64,000 bases of DNA from Sutcliffiella horikoshii (GCF_008180725.1 NZ_VTEV01000004.1:1-64000); one strand, 5' to 3'; positions 7,410 to 14,961 are shown, numbered from the stretch's first letter. The notes: generated from the letters alone by a model not told the origin. A program made the numbers and translations.

Positions 7410-8598
7410 CTGGATTCACATCCAGTACTTTTGCAATCTCATATTTCATGAGCCTTTCCCTCATTTCTTCATCCGATATATAAGGAGCTTGAAACTCCCT
7501 TAATTCATGCGTTTTGAATAATCCCCTACCAGGTTTTCCGCTTGGTAATTCTTCGGCCCCGTAATCGTCTATCGCCACCGCTGAAGCATATCCGGTAGGG
7601 AGACGGAAGCTCACCTTCGCATCAGCATTCTGTTTTATTTGACGGGGTAATGTGTCGGCGGTAGGATACTGTGTTCCGTATATGAGCCGATATCCTAAAG
7701 CTCCGCCTATACGGGCCACTTCGCTTAACATGGACTGACAAGCACCTAGTAATTGTTTCTGTTGTTTAGGCATCCACCCTTCTGGAGCGAGTTGTGCAGC
7801 TTCATCCACTAAAATGAAGGTCCGCTTTTTAAGTGGGGAGTCCACAATGTTACTCCAGTAGTTCCGCTTAAAATACTCTTCTAGTTTTCGCATGTTTTCT
7901 ATGACAATGGTCAAAACTTTGTAAGCTTCCTCGGGGTTTGATGCTACATATTGTACTTGCATTAATCCTTTGTAAGGGTTGAACTCCAACCCTCCCTTTA
8001 AGTCGATGATGATAAACTCTACTTCTTTAGGGTGGTTCTCAATTAAATAGGTCATGCTGGACTTCATGAATACGGTTTTCCCGTAACGAGTGGTCCCGGC
8101 CACAGTTTGATGCGGAATCTTCTCGAAATCGTGCCATATTGTTTCCTTGTAATTCTGACCAATGGGAACCTTCCACCCCTTTGTTTCAGGAATGTCTTTT
8201 AACTCCACCCTCTCCGGTGTATGGCGGTCAAACACGTCTATGTGAACCTTACCTATTACTTTGTCATATTCCACGTCCACAGGCTTATTTAAGCCCTCCA
8301 CAAATATATGCGCCTCTTTTACCTTATCCAATATTTTTGAGCTGCTACCAAGTGGCATGGAGTAGGTGTACCTGGTTCCAACCTGTTCTTCCCCGTCCTT
8401 AATGATTTCCTTCTTGTGGAATCGAGGATACGTCCACTTCGTCACCTCATGACCATCTTTCACCACTTTATCCTTAATACCGATGCCAACATTTTTGAAT
8501 ATCTTCTCCACTTTCTTTTTATCGGACATCTTTCCAAACTTCGGGCCAAGTATTCCAATTGCTCCGACCGCAGCCGGAATGAGTAAAATTTCTATCAT
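7345..8598 (-). CDS. FtsK/SpoIIIE-type DNA translocase-like ATPase of phage origin, 417 aa
   Basis: The start is the ATG at 8598 (GTG at 8604 is an alternative). The N-terminus is a single hydrophobic segment, EILLIPAAVGAIGILG, followed by a basic region. The ATPase core has a Walker A (AGTTRYGKTVFM), a Walker B (EFIIIDLKGG), the second acidic motif FILVDEAAQLAP, and GYRLIYGTQYPTADTLP. This matches the FtsK motor fold as in ICE and phage coupling-type ATPases; it lacks the gamma DNA-reading domain of chromosomal FtsK. Similar genes lie next to the lysis module of B. anthracis gamma-type phages (from memory). It is co-transcribed with Replic_Relax and the tiny genes upstream. Confidence 0.88.
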   Translation of the reverse strand: MIEILLIPAAVGAIGILGPKFGKMSDKKKVEKIFKNVGIGIKDKVVKDGHEVTKWTYPRFHKKEIIKDGEEQVGTRYTYSMPLGSSSKILDKVKEAHIFVEGLNKPVDVEYDKVIGKVHIDVFDRHTPERVELKDIPETKGWKVPIGQNYKETIWHDFEKIPHQTVAGTTRYGKTVFMKSSMTYLIENHPKEVEFIIIDLKGGLEFNPYKGLMQVQYVASNPEEAYKVLTIVIENMRKLEEYFKRNYWSNIVDSPLKKRTFILVDEAAQLAPEGWMPKQQKQLLGACQSMLSEVARIGGALGYRLIYGTQYPTADTLPRQIKQNADAKVSFRLPTGYASAVAIDDYGAEELPSGKPGRGLFKTHELREFQAPYISDEEMRERLMKYEIAKVLDVNPDDVVEYAEENDTRGTDLVKFR

Positions 8599-8714
8599 GA
8601 GCACCTATCCTTCTTTACATTGACTACCTCATATTTATCATTAGACGAAGCAAACCAACCCCCTAATAAAAAGAACCAAGTGTACGCAATCATTTTTAAT
8701 AAGAATACTTCCAT
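8595..8714 (-). CDS. small membrane protein upstream of the FtsK-like gene, 39 aa
   Basis: An ATG at 8714 gives MEVFLLKMIAYTWFFLLGGW and a short charged tail; the stop overlaps the start of the FtsK-like gene (ATGA). AGGAGG lies nine bases upstream. A single hydrophobic stretch suggests a membrane peptide, perhaps a small partner of the ATPase. An alternative ATG four bases earlier reads another frame of 25 residues. The coupled overlap supports the reading given. Confidence 0.45.
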   Translation of the reverse strand: MEVFLLKMIAYTWFFLLGGWFASSNDKYEVVNVKKDRCS

Positions 8715-8726
8715 ACATTGAACCTC

Positions 8727-8888
8727 CTAATAATCAACTGGATATAATTTTTGAATTTGATTCATGATGTCCCCCGCCAAACTTTTTAATTCATCACCAC
8801 GAACATCTGCAACTTCCGATAACTCTAATAGTAAGTCGTAAGACAACTTCAAGTTATAAGCAATGTTCCTAAGCTCTTCTGAAAGCAA
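8727..8888 (-). CDS. small helical phage protein, 53 aa
   Basis: The chosen start is TTG at 8888, which follows GGAGGTGCTGGC; the longer hydrophobic N-terminal extension of this frame has no ribosome site. The product, containing RNIAYNLKLSYDLLLELSEVAD and ending in YPVDY, is two amphipathic helices without a recognised family. It belongs to the leftward prophage operon. Confidence 0.5.
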   Translation of the reverse strand: MLSEELRNIAYNLKLSYDLLLELSEVADVRGDELKSLAGDIMNQIQKLYPVDY

Positions 8889-9015
8889 GCCAGCACCTCC
8901 AAATGATATTTTATAAAATATCAACAAAAAACAGATAAAAAAGTAGAATAATCCCAAACTAAACGAACGTACCGAACAAGTGTAGACAATTTAATAGAGA
9001 GAGAAGGGAACATTC

Positions 9016-9300
9016 TTATCGAATGAACCCAAATAGTGGATTCTTTAGCACAAGGAGAAGAAACAGCCCCAGCCAAAATAGGACAGATAATGTAGCAACT
9101 ACTTTGGACGAGTCTACGTTATAACCAAGCTTTTCTGCCAGCGCTAATCCGATGGTCACAACGGCGATCCCTCCGAAAAACATGAGTCCACCATCGAGCA
9201 TGGATTCAAAACCAGAGAACACTTGAATGCTGCCGATTTTGTATGTGCCAGCCATGAAATCGTGATAAGGTACGGTTTTAACGTTATTCCACCACATCAT
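9016..9300 (-). CDS. phage membrane protein, 94 aa
   Basis: Two hydrophobic segments are evident, MFFGGIAVVTIGLALAEKLG and VVATLSVLFWLGLFLLLVL, with a tryptophan-rich N-terminus (MMWWNNVKTVPYHDF). The gene starts inside the end of the preceding gene (four-base overlap), so they are translationally coupled. No family recognised; proteins of this plan accompany FtsK-like genes in Bacillus phages. Confidence 0.6.
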   Translation of the reverse strand: MMWWNNVKTVPYHDFMAGTYKIGSIQVFSGFESMLDGGLMFFGGIAVVTIGLALAEKLGYNVDSSKVVATLSVLFWLGLFLLLVLKNPLFGFIR

Positions 9301-9506
9301 CTAACCCTCCGACCGATTTTAGATTTCCAGATGATATCAGCTATTTCATCACGACATTCTTCTTCGCCATCTAATAGAAATTGACCGTTCTTAAAAGTGA
9401 TAAAATCACCTGCCTCTGTATTGTAAAATTGAGAACCATCCGTTTCCTCTATCCACTCACCGATAACGTTCAACGATTTTCTGTTCAATGGATTGATATG
9501 ACTCAA
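9297..9506 (-). CDS. small phage protein, 69 aa, unknown
   Basis: A TTG start at 9506 lies eight bases after GGGGGTG and gives MSHINPLNRKSLNVIGEW. The rest includes FYNTEAGDFITFKNGQFLLDG and ends in KSKIGRRVR. It looks like a small beta-rich soluble protein. Its first 50 bases overlap the previous gene in another frame; both frames have plausible ribosome sites. The longer frame starting at 9596 has an unlikely Arg/Cys-rich beginning and is rejected. Confidence 0.5.
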   Translation of the reverse strand: MSHINPLNRKSLNVIGEWIEETDGSQFYNTEAGDFITFKNGQFLLDGEEECRDEIADIIWKSKIGRRVR

Positions 9507-9714
9507 TCTCAAGCACCCCCACATTTTGATGGTTGTAGATGTGTTGCAAGATACACTCATATTCCTCCTTCTTCTGTGCACCCTCACACAGTTCATTCAG
9601 ATATTCAGATCCATGCAAAAACGGTGTAGTGGTTAAACGATCATACTCATACTTGCGGTGTTTCTTCTCTCTGGATCCTCTGGCACCTGCAAATATACTA
9701 CCGATTAGTGACAA
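9457..9714 (-). CDS. small basic/acidic phage protein, 85 aa, unknown
   Basis: TTG start at 9714 after AAGAAGGTGC, overlapping the end of the 35-residue gene upstream. The product opens MSLIGSIFAGARGSREKK and then is charged and helical (LNELCEGAQKKEEYECILQHI). No known domain. Its 3' end overlaps the next gene by 50 bases, a longer overlap than usual for this block. Confidence 0.5.
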   Translation of the reverse strand: MSLIGSIFAGARGSREKKHRKYEYDRLTTTPFLHGSEYLNELCEGAQKKEEYECILQHIYNHQNVGVLEIESYQSIEQKIVERYR

Positions 9715-9805
9715 CAGTTAGCACCTTCTTTAACTGTTCCGGCATTTGACCAGCTGCTACTTTCTTCTGACCTTCTTTAGATAGATAAATCTTGAAGTTT
9801 TTCAT
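9698..9805 (-). CDS. tiny phage protein, 35 aa
   Basis: The ATG at 9805 has a good AAAGGAAGG site. The product starts MKNFKIYLSKEGQKKVAAG and ends TVVTNR; it is basic and probably helical. It is the first gene of the leftward operon and is coupled to the next by a 17-base overlap. Too short for family assignment. Confidence 0.45.
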   Translation of the reverse strand: MKNFKIYLSKEGQKKVAAGQMPEQLKKVLTVVTNR

Positions 9806-9950
9806 ATGCGAACCTTCCTTTCATCGTGGTATGGTATATACTTATGGGCACTTCTTGTCCTTGTTTCCATTTATTTTCTTAAAAATTACTAATTATTTTC
9901 ATAAAGGATTGTCTTGATCTGATGTAGAAATGTAATACCAGGTGATGAAT

Positions 9951-10154
9951 ATGTTGAAGAGTAATATTGGGGCCTTAATTGAAGAGGTTGGATTTACAGA
10001 TGATCATATAGCTAAGAAGCTAAATGTTTCGAAACGTAGCATTTATAATTGGAGAAAGGGTATCAGTTACCCTAACTTTGAAAAGGCTCATGAATTGGCA
10101 CGATTACTGAATTGCAACGTAGATGATCTAGCAGAGTATGTGGAGGGCAGCTGA
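9951..10154 (+). CDS. HTH (XRE/Cro-C1) DNA-binding protein at the prophage right end, 67 aa
   Basis: The ATG follows AGGTGATGAAT (an ATG at 9945 is also possible). The whole protein is one HTH domain: EEVGFTDDHIAKKLNVSKRS then IYNWRKGISYPNFEKAHELA, ending in LLNCNVDDLAEYVEGS. The conserved SxxxIYNW(R)KG(xxxP) string marks the recognition helix of small phage XRE regulators. It is the last phage gene before the comGA remnant, divergent from the leftward operon, so it probably controls that operon or the lysogenic switch. A likely promoter is TTGTCT...TAATAC upstream, with 18-base spacing. Confidence 0.82.
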   Translation: MLKSNIGALIEEVGFTDDHIAKKLNVSKRSIYNWRKGISYPNFEKAHELARLLNCNVDDLAEYVEGS

Positions 10155-10330
10155 CAACAGCTGCTTATTTTAATGCACAAAAAAGCCAACGTGTTTGACC
10201 ACGTTGACCACTTTTTTGACCACGTAATTAAAATAAAATGAAATTAATTAAAACTAAAACTTCAACATGTCGAGTGATGAAATCCTTAAAAACAGGGGGT
10301 TTTCATTAAATGAAACAAAATAAAATGAAA
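10155..10330. other. prophage right-end junction (attR region) next to comGA
   Basis: This 175-bp, very AT-rich stretch joins the last phage gene to the comGA remnant. It contains a GCAGCTGACAACAGCTGC hairpin at the end of the HTH gene and a second hairpin, CAACGTG TTTGAC CACGTTG. TTGACCAC occurs three times (10195, 10204, 10216), and AAAATAAAATGAAAT occurs twice (about 10230 and 10315). comGA-like coding sequence begins close to 10325-10335, so the crossover core should lie about there. The exact core cannot be fixed without the left junction. Confidence 0.6.
10195..10223 (+). repeat. three direct copies of TTGACCAC
   Basis: TTGACCAC starts at 10195, 10204 and 10216. The first two overlap a CAACGTG/CACGTTG hairpin. 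Near a phage attachment site such repeats could be integrase arm sites; a terminator role for the hairpin is also possible because of the T-run at 10212-10217. Confidence 0.5.
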
Positions 10331-10800
10331 TGAAAACATTGATATATAATCCGGATATTATTATGGTAGGGGAAATTAGGGATGAGGAAACGGCCAAGAT
10401 TGCGATAAGGGCATCGTTGACAGGCCATTTAGTTTTAAGCACCTTGCATACGAGAGATGCAAAGGGAGCGGTTCATCGTCTGTTGGAGTTTGGAGTCACC
10501 CAACAGGAGCTTGAACAAACATTAATAGCAATTTCGGCACAAAGATTAGTGGAGTTGAAATGTCCTTATTGCCAAAGGGAATGTACTACTTTTTGCAAAA
10601 AATATAGAGTACACAGGTTAGCAAGTGTATATGAACTCTTGTATGGGCGGGAATTGTCAAAGGTGATGGAGGAATGCAAAGGAACAAAAGTGCAACTATG
10701 CTATCCAACCTTGAAAGAAGTAATTAAAAAAGGGATAGCATTAGGTTTTATTCACCAGAGGGAATATGAAAGATGGGTAACTGATGGAAAAAACAAATAA
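10330..10800 (+). pseudogene. comGA: comGA 3' fragment (competence pseudopilus ATPase) truncated by prophage
   Basis: ComGA is the cytoplasmic GspE/PilB-type ATPase that drives the competence pseudopilus. Only about 156 C-terminal residues remain. They begin just before the Walker B-region motif ([19 protein letters not shown]), and continue with [29 protein letters not shown] and the CPYCQREC region. The Walker A and N-terminal domains are missing; upstream is phage DNA. The frame is open and undamaged to its normal stop, which overlaps comGB by 17 bases. So the break is a clean insertion, not decay. An ATG at 10330 could be read but has no ribosome site. The 5' half is expected on the far side of the prophage. 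Confidence 0.9.
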
Positions 10801-11821
10801 GGGGTGGTCATTGAAAGTTCAGGAGGATTTCTTAAAAAGGATGGGGGAGCTATATTCTAATGGGTATTCTTTGTTAGAGGCTTTAGAGTTGATGAGTATT
10901 CACTTTGAAGCCGATAAAAAACGTAATTTACTAGAAGCAATACAGGAATTGCAAAAAGGATACAGCATTCATCGGGTATTAGAAGGACTTCGATTCCATC
11001 AGGATATATTGTCCTTATTGTTCTTCTCCCAGAAACATGGTAACCTAGGTCAGGCATTTAGGACAGGGGGAAATTTGCTTGAGCGGAAAAGGCAGTATCG
11101 TGAAAAAACCATGTCTATTCTCAAGTATCCGATACTACTTATTTTTCTCGTGTTAATCATGTTCATTTTTGTTCAATTGATTCTACTGCCTCAGTTTCAT
11201 CTGCTTTTTTCTCAAATGAATATCTCCTTAAGTCCAGTCATCTCCCTATTTTTCAATCTTGTAGTCCGTATTCCAATCCTTGTATCAATTATCGTGTTCT
11301 GTTTTCTTGCAACCTATCTTTTTTTCAAGGTTTATGAAAAAAGAATATCACCTTCCAAGAGGGTAAGCATGTTAATGCGAATTCCCATAGTAAATACCTT
11401 CCTCTCCCTTCATTATTCACATTATTTCACACAACAGCTCAGCACCTTGCTATTAAGCGGGTTGACCATTAATGAAGCCATCACTGTTTTTGAGCAGCAA
11501 CGCTATCACCCTTTTTTCCATGTGAAAGCAAAAGAATTTCGGTACAGGCTGGTAGAAGGTGAAAAATTAGAAAAGTTAGTGGAAAGTGAGAAAGTGTTTG
11601 TTCACGGGCTTTCCATCGTAATTGTTCACGGACAAAAGAACGGTAAATTAGGTTTAGAGCTCGAACAATACAGCAAGCTTTTACTAGTAAAGATGCAGGA
11701 GTTTAGTGAAAAGTTGTTAGGAAGAATACAACCTATTTTATTCCTTGGCGTAGGCGGGTTTGTTTTTGTTTTATATCTTTGTATTTTCATTCCAATGTTT
11801 CAATTATTAGGAGGGTTATAA
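10784..11821 (+). CDS. comGB: ComGB, pseudopilus inner-membrane platform protein, 345 aa
   Basis: ComGB is the polytopic membrane platform (GspF/PilC family) on which the ATPase acts to assemble the ComGC pseudopilus used for DNA uptake. Two GspF-type domains are visible: residues about 15-115, then a hydrophobic pair ([16 protein letters not shown] and [17 protein letters not shown]), and a second domain around 205-315 ending in a transmembrane helix near 320-340. It starts inside the comGA remnant and comGC begins right after its stop, so the operon is tightly coupled. The gene is intact, but with comGA split its promoter region is now upstream of the prophage. Confidence 0.93.
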   Translation: MEKTNKGWSLKVQEDFLKRMGELYSNGYSLLEALELMSIHFEADKKRNLLEAIQELQKGYSIHRVLEGLRFHQDILSLLFFSQKHGNLGQAFRTGGNLLERKRQYREKTMSILKYPILLIFLVLIMFIFVQLILLPQFHLLFSQMNISLSPVISLFFNLVVRIPILVSIIVFCFLATYLFFKVYEKRISPSKRVSMLMRIPIVNTFLSLHYSHYFTQQLSTLLLSGLTINEAITVFEQQRYHPFFHVKAKEFRYRLVEGEKLEKLVESEKVFVHGLSIVIVHGQKNGKLGLELEQYSKLLLVKMQEFSEKLLGRIQPILFLGVGGFVFVLYLCIFIPMFQLLGGL

Positions 11822-12163
11822 ATGGGGAAATATCTGATGAATGATCGCGGGTTCACGTTGGTAGAAATGCTTTTGGTCATGCTAGTCATCACTGTGTTGT
11901 TGCTAATTATGATTCCAAACGTCACAAAGAATACAAGTGTGATCGGCGATAAGGGTTGCGAGGCACTTCTAAGCATGGTGGAAGCACAGATGCAAGCCTA
12001 TCGTTTGGATACTGGAAGTAATGTAACAACAATAGACGACCTGAATACTTCGGATTACCTAGCTGATCGTTTTGATGAGACAACGGCAACATTGAATTGT
12101 CCGAACGGAAGTGTCATTACAATTGATGATAATAAGGCGATCGCAAGTAGTGCAGGACAGTAA
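11822..12163 (+). CDS. comGC: ComGC, major competence pseudopilin, 113 aa
   Basis: Prepilin with a type IV pilin leader: short basic start, then the cleavage site RGFTLVEMLLVML. The G-FTLVE motif with Glu at +5 and the following 20-residue hydrophobic helix are the hallmarks, and ComC prepilin peptidase would cut after Gly. Two cysteines (GCEALLS and LNCPNGS) match the intramolecular disulphide known for ComGC. The length fits the family. It begins one base after the comGB stop and forms the main shaft of the pseudopilus that carries DNA through the cell wall. Confidence 0.95.
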   Translation: MGKYLMNDRGFTLVEMLLVMLVITVLLLIMIPNVTKNTSVIGDKGCEALLSMVEAQMQAYRLDTGSNVTTIDDLNTSDYLADRFDETTATLNCPNGSVITIDDNKAIASSAGQ

Positions 12164-12608
12164 CTATAAGTCTAATGGAGGCTACACACTCCTCGAGTCA
12201 TTACTTGTCATGACTATCATTTCTGTCATTCTTTCCGTGACAGTGCTTACATTAAATTCTACACAGGAAAGCTATGTAGGCGAGCATTTTAACGAACAAT
12301 TAAGCAATGATCTCTTGTTCGCCCAACAATATGCACTAAGCTCAAAGAACAGTGTTTATATCGTCTTTACGCCAAACGAGAACTATTATCGAATTTGGCA
12401 GGGAACCTTTCAAATAAATGAACTTGTGGTGAGGAAGTATCATTCTTCCATAAGAATTGACACACGAACGATGGGGCAGAGGGTTACCTATCTCGGCAAC
12501 GGCAGTATCAACAAATCAGGGGCATTTGCAATATATGTGGATGAAAAAGAACACTATCAATATGTCTTTACGCTTGGAAAGGGCCGCTTTTATGTGGAAA
12601 AATCATAG
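12150..12608 (+). CDS. comGD: ComGD, minor competence pseudopilin, 152 aa
   Basis: Pilin-like N-terminus GGYTLLESLLVMTIISVILS with Glu at +5, then a soluble domain with LFAQQYALSSKNSVY and GKGRFYVEKS. The chosen GTG start overlaps the end of comGC by 14 bases and gives a short leader typical of ComGD; the frame extends further upstream without better signals. It is one of the minor pseudopilins needed for transformation. The 3' end overlaps comGE. Confidence 0.88.
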   Translation: MQDSNYKSNGGYTLLESLLVMTIISVILSVTVLTLNSTQESYVGEHFNEQLSNDLLFAQQYALSSKNSVYIVFTPNENYYRIWQGTFQINELVVRKYHSSIRIDTRTMGQRVTYLGNGSINKSGAFAIYVDEKEHYQYVFTLGKGRFYVEKS

Positions 12609-12927
12609 AGGATTCACCTTGCTAGAGGTATTGGCAACGCTTGTCATTTGGATGGTGATCGCATCTGTACTACTTCCCGGTCTTGTAAAAATGAATCAAG
12701 AACGAAAAGGATTTGTTTTAGAGCAACAGGCACGATTTATTTTGACGCTTGAACTGGAAAGCATACGTTCAGAAAAAGGGGTGTTTCAGGAAAAGACCTT
12801 TAATAAAGATGGCAATTTCTACATCGTTACATTAAAGGAAGAAACCATTCCTCCGACATTATGTGTCTCGTATAGTGATTATAAGCTATTGGTGAAAGAA
12901 AGGTGTCTATATGTCCGTTATCCGTAA
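12592..12927 (+). CDS. comGE: ComGE, minor competence pseudopilin, 111 aa
   Basis: Starting at ATG 12592 gives MWKNHRGFTLLEVLATLVIW, a short prepilin leader ending at the G-FTLLE site; the longer upstream frame lies entirely within comGD and is rejected. A soluble region of about 80 residues follows (GFVLEQQARFILTLELESIR). Overlaps with comGD (17 bases) and comGF (17 bases) show coupled translation. Confidence 0.88.
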   Translation: MWKNHRGFTLLEVLATLVIWMVIASVLLPGLVKMNQERKGFVLEQQARFILTLELESIRSEKGVFQEKTFNKDGNFYIVTLKEETIPPTLCVSYSDYKLLVKERCLYVRYP

Positions 12928-13357
12928 AGACGGTGGATTTACCCTCTTGGAAGTACTAATTTGCTTTTCCGTCATCATGATTCTAACGTCATTATTTCCT
13001 ATTTTGATTAAAAATTTGGATACCTTGACTGAAAAGAAGCAAGGTATCCATCCATTTGAGCTAGAGGTTTTTATTCAACAGGCAACGCGAGAAGTAAGGA
13101 CAGCCAAAAAAACTTCAGTCGAAGCAGGAGATTTTGTCATCATCAACCAAGGAGGACAAAGGGTGACATATGAATTCTTTCAACAAAAAATAAGAAGAAG
13201 AGTAGATGGTACGGGGCACGAATTACTCCTTCACCAAGTTAAAAATGTTGATTTTGCGGAGCGTGCAAATGGAGCAATTTTCATCTTGGAAGGAAGTGAT
13301 AATGCTACCTATGAATTCAGAGTTAGTGCTATACCAATCAAATGGCATCCAGAGTAA
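12911..13357 (+). CDS. comGF: ComGF, minor competence pseudopilin, 148 aa
   Basis: The prepilin-like leader MSVIRKDGGFTLLEVLICFS shows the GGFTLLE processing site and Glu +5. The soluble part contains LEVFIQQATREVRTAKK and INQGGQRVTYEF, matching the ComGF family (IQQ..RE...A). It overlaps comGE at the start and comGG at the end. Needed for assembly of the ComG pseudopilus in B. subtilis. Confidence 0.9.
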   Translation: MSVIRKDGGFTLLEVLICFSVIMILTSLFPILIKNLDTLTEKKQGIHPFELEVFIQQATREVRTAKKTSVEAGDFVIINQGGQRVTYEFFQQKIRRRVDGTGHELLLHQVKNVDFAERANGAIFILEGSDNATYEFRVSAIPIKWHPE

Positions 13358-13727
13358 GAGGGAAGCAGGGTATATTTTTCCCGTCACGTTATTTATGAGT
13401 ATTTTTTTGTCTGCTTTCTTACTGCATCAAATTGAGAGTTACCGGCTTGAGAAATTATTTTATCACGAAACCAATCAGCAGTTGGAATTAGAGGCTATGA
13501 TGAAATACACATGGGATACGATTCAAGCTGAGTCATTGTTGGTAGGCAGCAATCCCGCTCCGATTTATATTTTTCCGACGGGGGAAGCTTCCGTCACCTC
13601 AAAAGATGTGGATGAGATAAAGGAAATAATGATTATTTGCTCCACAACGGAAGGAAGGGAGTACAAGGCGACCATAATCTATGATATGGGTATTCATGAA
13701 GTTATTGCTTGGTATGAAACCAATTAA
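13326..13727 (+). CDS. comGG: ComGG, minor competence pseudopilin, about 133 aa
   Basis: The core begins SKREAGYIFPVTLFMSIFLS: a basic start and hydrophobic helix without the usual processing Gly-Phe-Glu motif, as known for ComGG, which is not a substrate of the prepilin peptidase. GTG at 13326 is the nearest start; the ribosome site is weak and the true start may be an ATC/ATT nearer the core. It overlaps the end of comGF by 32 bases. The remaining 100 residues are soluble and poorly conserved. Last gene of the operon. Confidence 0.8.
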   Translation: MLYQSNGIQSKREAGYIFPVTLFMSIFLSAFLLHQIESYRLEKLFYHETNQQLELEAMMKYTWDTIQAESLLVGSNPAPIYIFPTGEASVTSKDVDEIKEIMIICSTTEGREYKATIIYDMGIHEVIAWYETN

Positions 13728-13801
13728 ATTTAGTCCTTTTTCTTCACCATCTCACTGACCTAATCATATAAATGTACAGTGATAAAGGAGGTTTTCGCCT
13801 A

Positions 13802-14029
13802 ATGCATCAAGCGGACAATGATATGCCCATTCAATATATGGTGGTAGAGCCATATGTGTACCATACTTTAAAGAGCATCATCGGGACCGAAGTGGTAATT
13901 GAGACAACACGTGGTTCCATTAGAGGCAATTTGAAAGACGTAAAGCCGGATCATATAGTACTAATGGCAGGAGACTCCAGCTTTTTCATTCGGACTGCTG
14001 AAATAATTTGGATCATGCCAGATAATTAA
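13802..14029 (+). CDS. DUF2642-family protein (YuzF-like), 75 aa
   Basis: Strong AAAGGAGG site and ATG at 13802, which removes an unlikely N-terminal extension. The product contains YVYHTLKSIIGTEVVIETTR, GNLKDVKPDHIVLMAGDSSF and FIRTAEIIWIMPD: a small SH3/Sm-like beta barrel of the DUF2642 type found in spore formers, several of which are spore coat or surface associated. The exact role is unknown. It is monocistronic, with its own terminator. Confidence 0.8.
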   Translation: MHQADNDMPIQYMVVEPYVYHTLKSIIGTEVVIETTRGSIRGNLKDVKPDHIVLMAGDSSFFIRTAEIIWIMPDN

Positions 14030-14038
14030 AAAGAGTGA

Positions 14039-14076
14039 TGAAAAAGTGCTTGCCGTTTCCAGCAAGTGCTTTTTCT
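14039..14076 (+). terminator. intrinsic terminator after the DUF2642 gene
   Basis: AAAAGTGCTTGC and GCAAGTGCTTTT pair fully if two G-T pairs are allowed, around an eight-base loop, and end in a T-run. Confidence 0.75.
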
Positions 14077-14124
14077 CCTATAATGGTGATATGGTTCAAG
14101 CAGTTAGGAAAGAGAGGAATCGGC

Positions 14125-14640
14125 ATGCAAAACGTTTATCTTACAGGTTTTATGGGGGTAGGGAAAACCACTATTGGGCAGGCAGTAGCGCAAAAACTCG
14201 ACGTCTCTGTTATAGATACGGACTTCATGGTTGAAAGTAGCACAAACATGCTAATAAAGGACATTTTTGAAAAGTATGGAGAGAATTATTTCCGTGACCT
14301 AGAGACAAAAATTTTAACAGTGCTTCCTTCCAAGGATGTAATTGTCACCACTGGAGGAGGAATTGTAACGAGGCAAGAAAACATGGAATGGATGAAAGAA
14401 AATGGGTGTGTAATTTTTCTTTACGCAGATCCAGAAGTAATTTGGAATCGGTTAGAAAATGATACAACAAGACCTCTCATTCAACAAAGAAAAAAGGAAG
14501 AGGTTCTGGGGTTATTTGGCAATCGTCTCCTGTTCTACAAACAAGCCCATATTACATTGGATACAACAGACCTTTCTTTGGATGAAGCGGTTGAGGCTGT
14601 ACATAAAGCGATTAAAACATGGAATAACCGTCAACACTAA
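14125..14640 (+). CDS. aroK: shikimate kinase, 171 aa
   Basis: Phosphorylates shikimate to shikimate 3-phosphate in the chorismate pathway, using ATP. ATG at 14125 follows AGAGAGGAATCGGC. Walker A is GFMGVGKTTIG (residues about 8-18); the substrate-binding DTD motif is in VIDTDFMVE; FRDLETK and TTGGGIVTR give the shikimate Arg and Gly-rich loop; the lid carries RPLIQQR. The length is normal. It lies between the comG region and yqzE; aroQ, another step of the same pathway, is at 45396. Confidence 0.93.
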   Translation: MQNVYLTGFMGVGKTTIGQAVAQKLDVSVIDTDFMVESSTNMLIKDIFEKYGENYFRDLETKILTVLPSKDVIVTTGGGIVTRQENMEWMKENGCVIFLYADPEVIWNRLENDTTRPLIQQRKKEEVLGLFGNRLLFYKQAHITLDTTDLSLDEAVEAVHKAIKTWNNRQH

Positions 14641-14668
14641 AGGCAAAAGTATTTCCTTTTGGTGGTGA

Positions 14669-14854
14669 ATGATATTGAAGACAAATGATTATGTAAAGTA
14701 CGTGACACAACAATTGGTTACCTACATGGATCAACCGAAAGAAGTAAAACGAGAGCAAAGGCAAATTAGAAAGCAGGAGCGTTCTCCAATCGCTTTCCAA
14801 CTGTTTGGCGTCATTCCATATGCCATTATGATGATATTCAAAAAGAAGAAGTAA
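14669..14854 (+). CDS. yqzE: YqzE-family small protein, 61 aa
   Basis: The product has the family pattern NDYVKYVTQQLVTYMDQPKE followed by a basic stretch and the hydrophobic C-terminus LFGVIPYAIMMIFKKKK. yqzE sits beside the comG operon in B. subtilis as well and has been linked to competence by its position; its function is unknown. Here aroK is inserted between comGG and yqzE. The stop codon leads directly into a terminator hairpin that overlaps the ptsHI promoter. Confidence 0.88.
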   Translation: MILKTNDYVKYVTQQLVTYMDQPKEVKREQRQIRKQERSPIAFQLFGVIPYAIMMIFKKKK

Positions 14855-14886
14855 GGCAAAAGTATTGCCAAACTTTTGTTTTTTAT
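14855..14886 (+). terminator. intrinsic terminator of yqzE
   Basis: CAAAAGT, an eight-base loop, ACTTTTG, then TTTTTT. The loop and 3' arm lie across the -35/spacer of the ptsHI promoter. Confidence 0.7.
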
Positions 14887-14894
14887 GCTACAAT
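14865..14894 (+). promoter_or_regulatory. sigma-A-like promoter of ptsHI
   Basis: TTGCCA (14865-14870) and TACAAT (14889-14894) are separated by 18 bases. The start point would be about 14901, giving a 300-base leader that contains the RAT antiterminator. Confidence 0.65.
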
Positions 14895-14961
14895 CTCATC
14901 GGACAGTTAAGAAGCGTTCAACTAAATGTTCATGCAAATGCTTTCAACATAGATAAGATCT

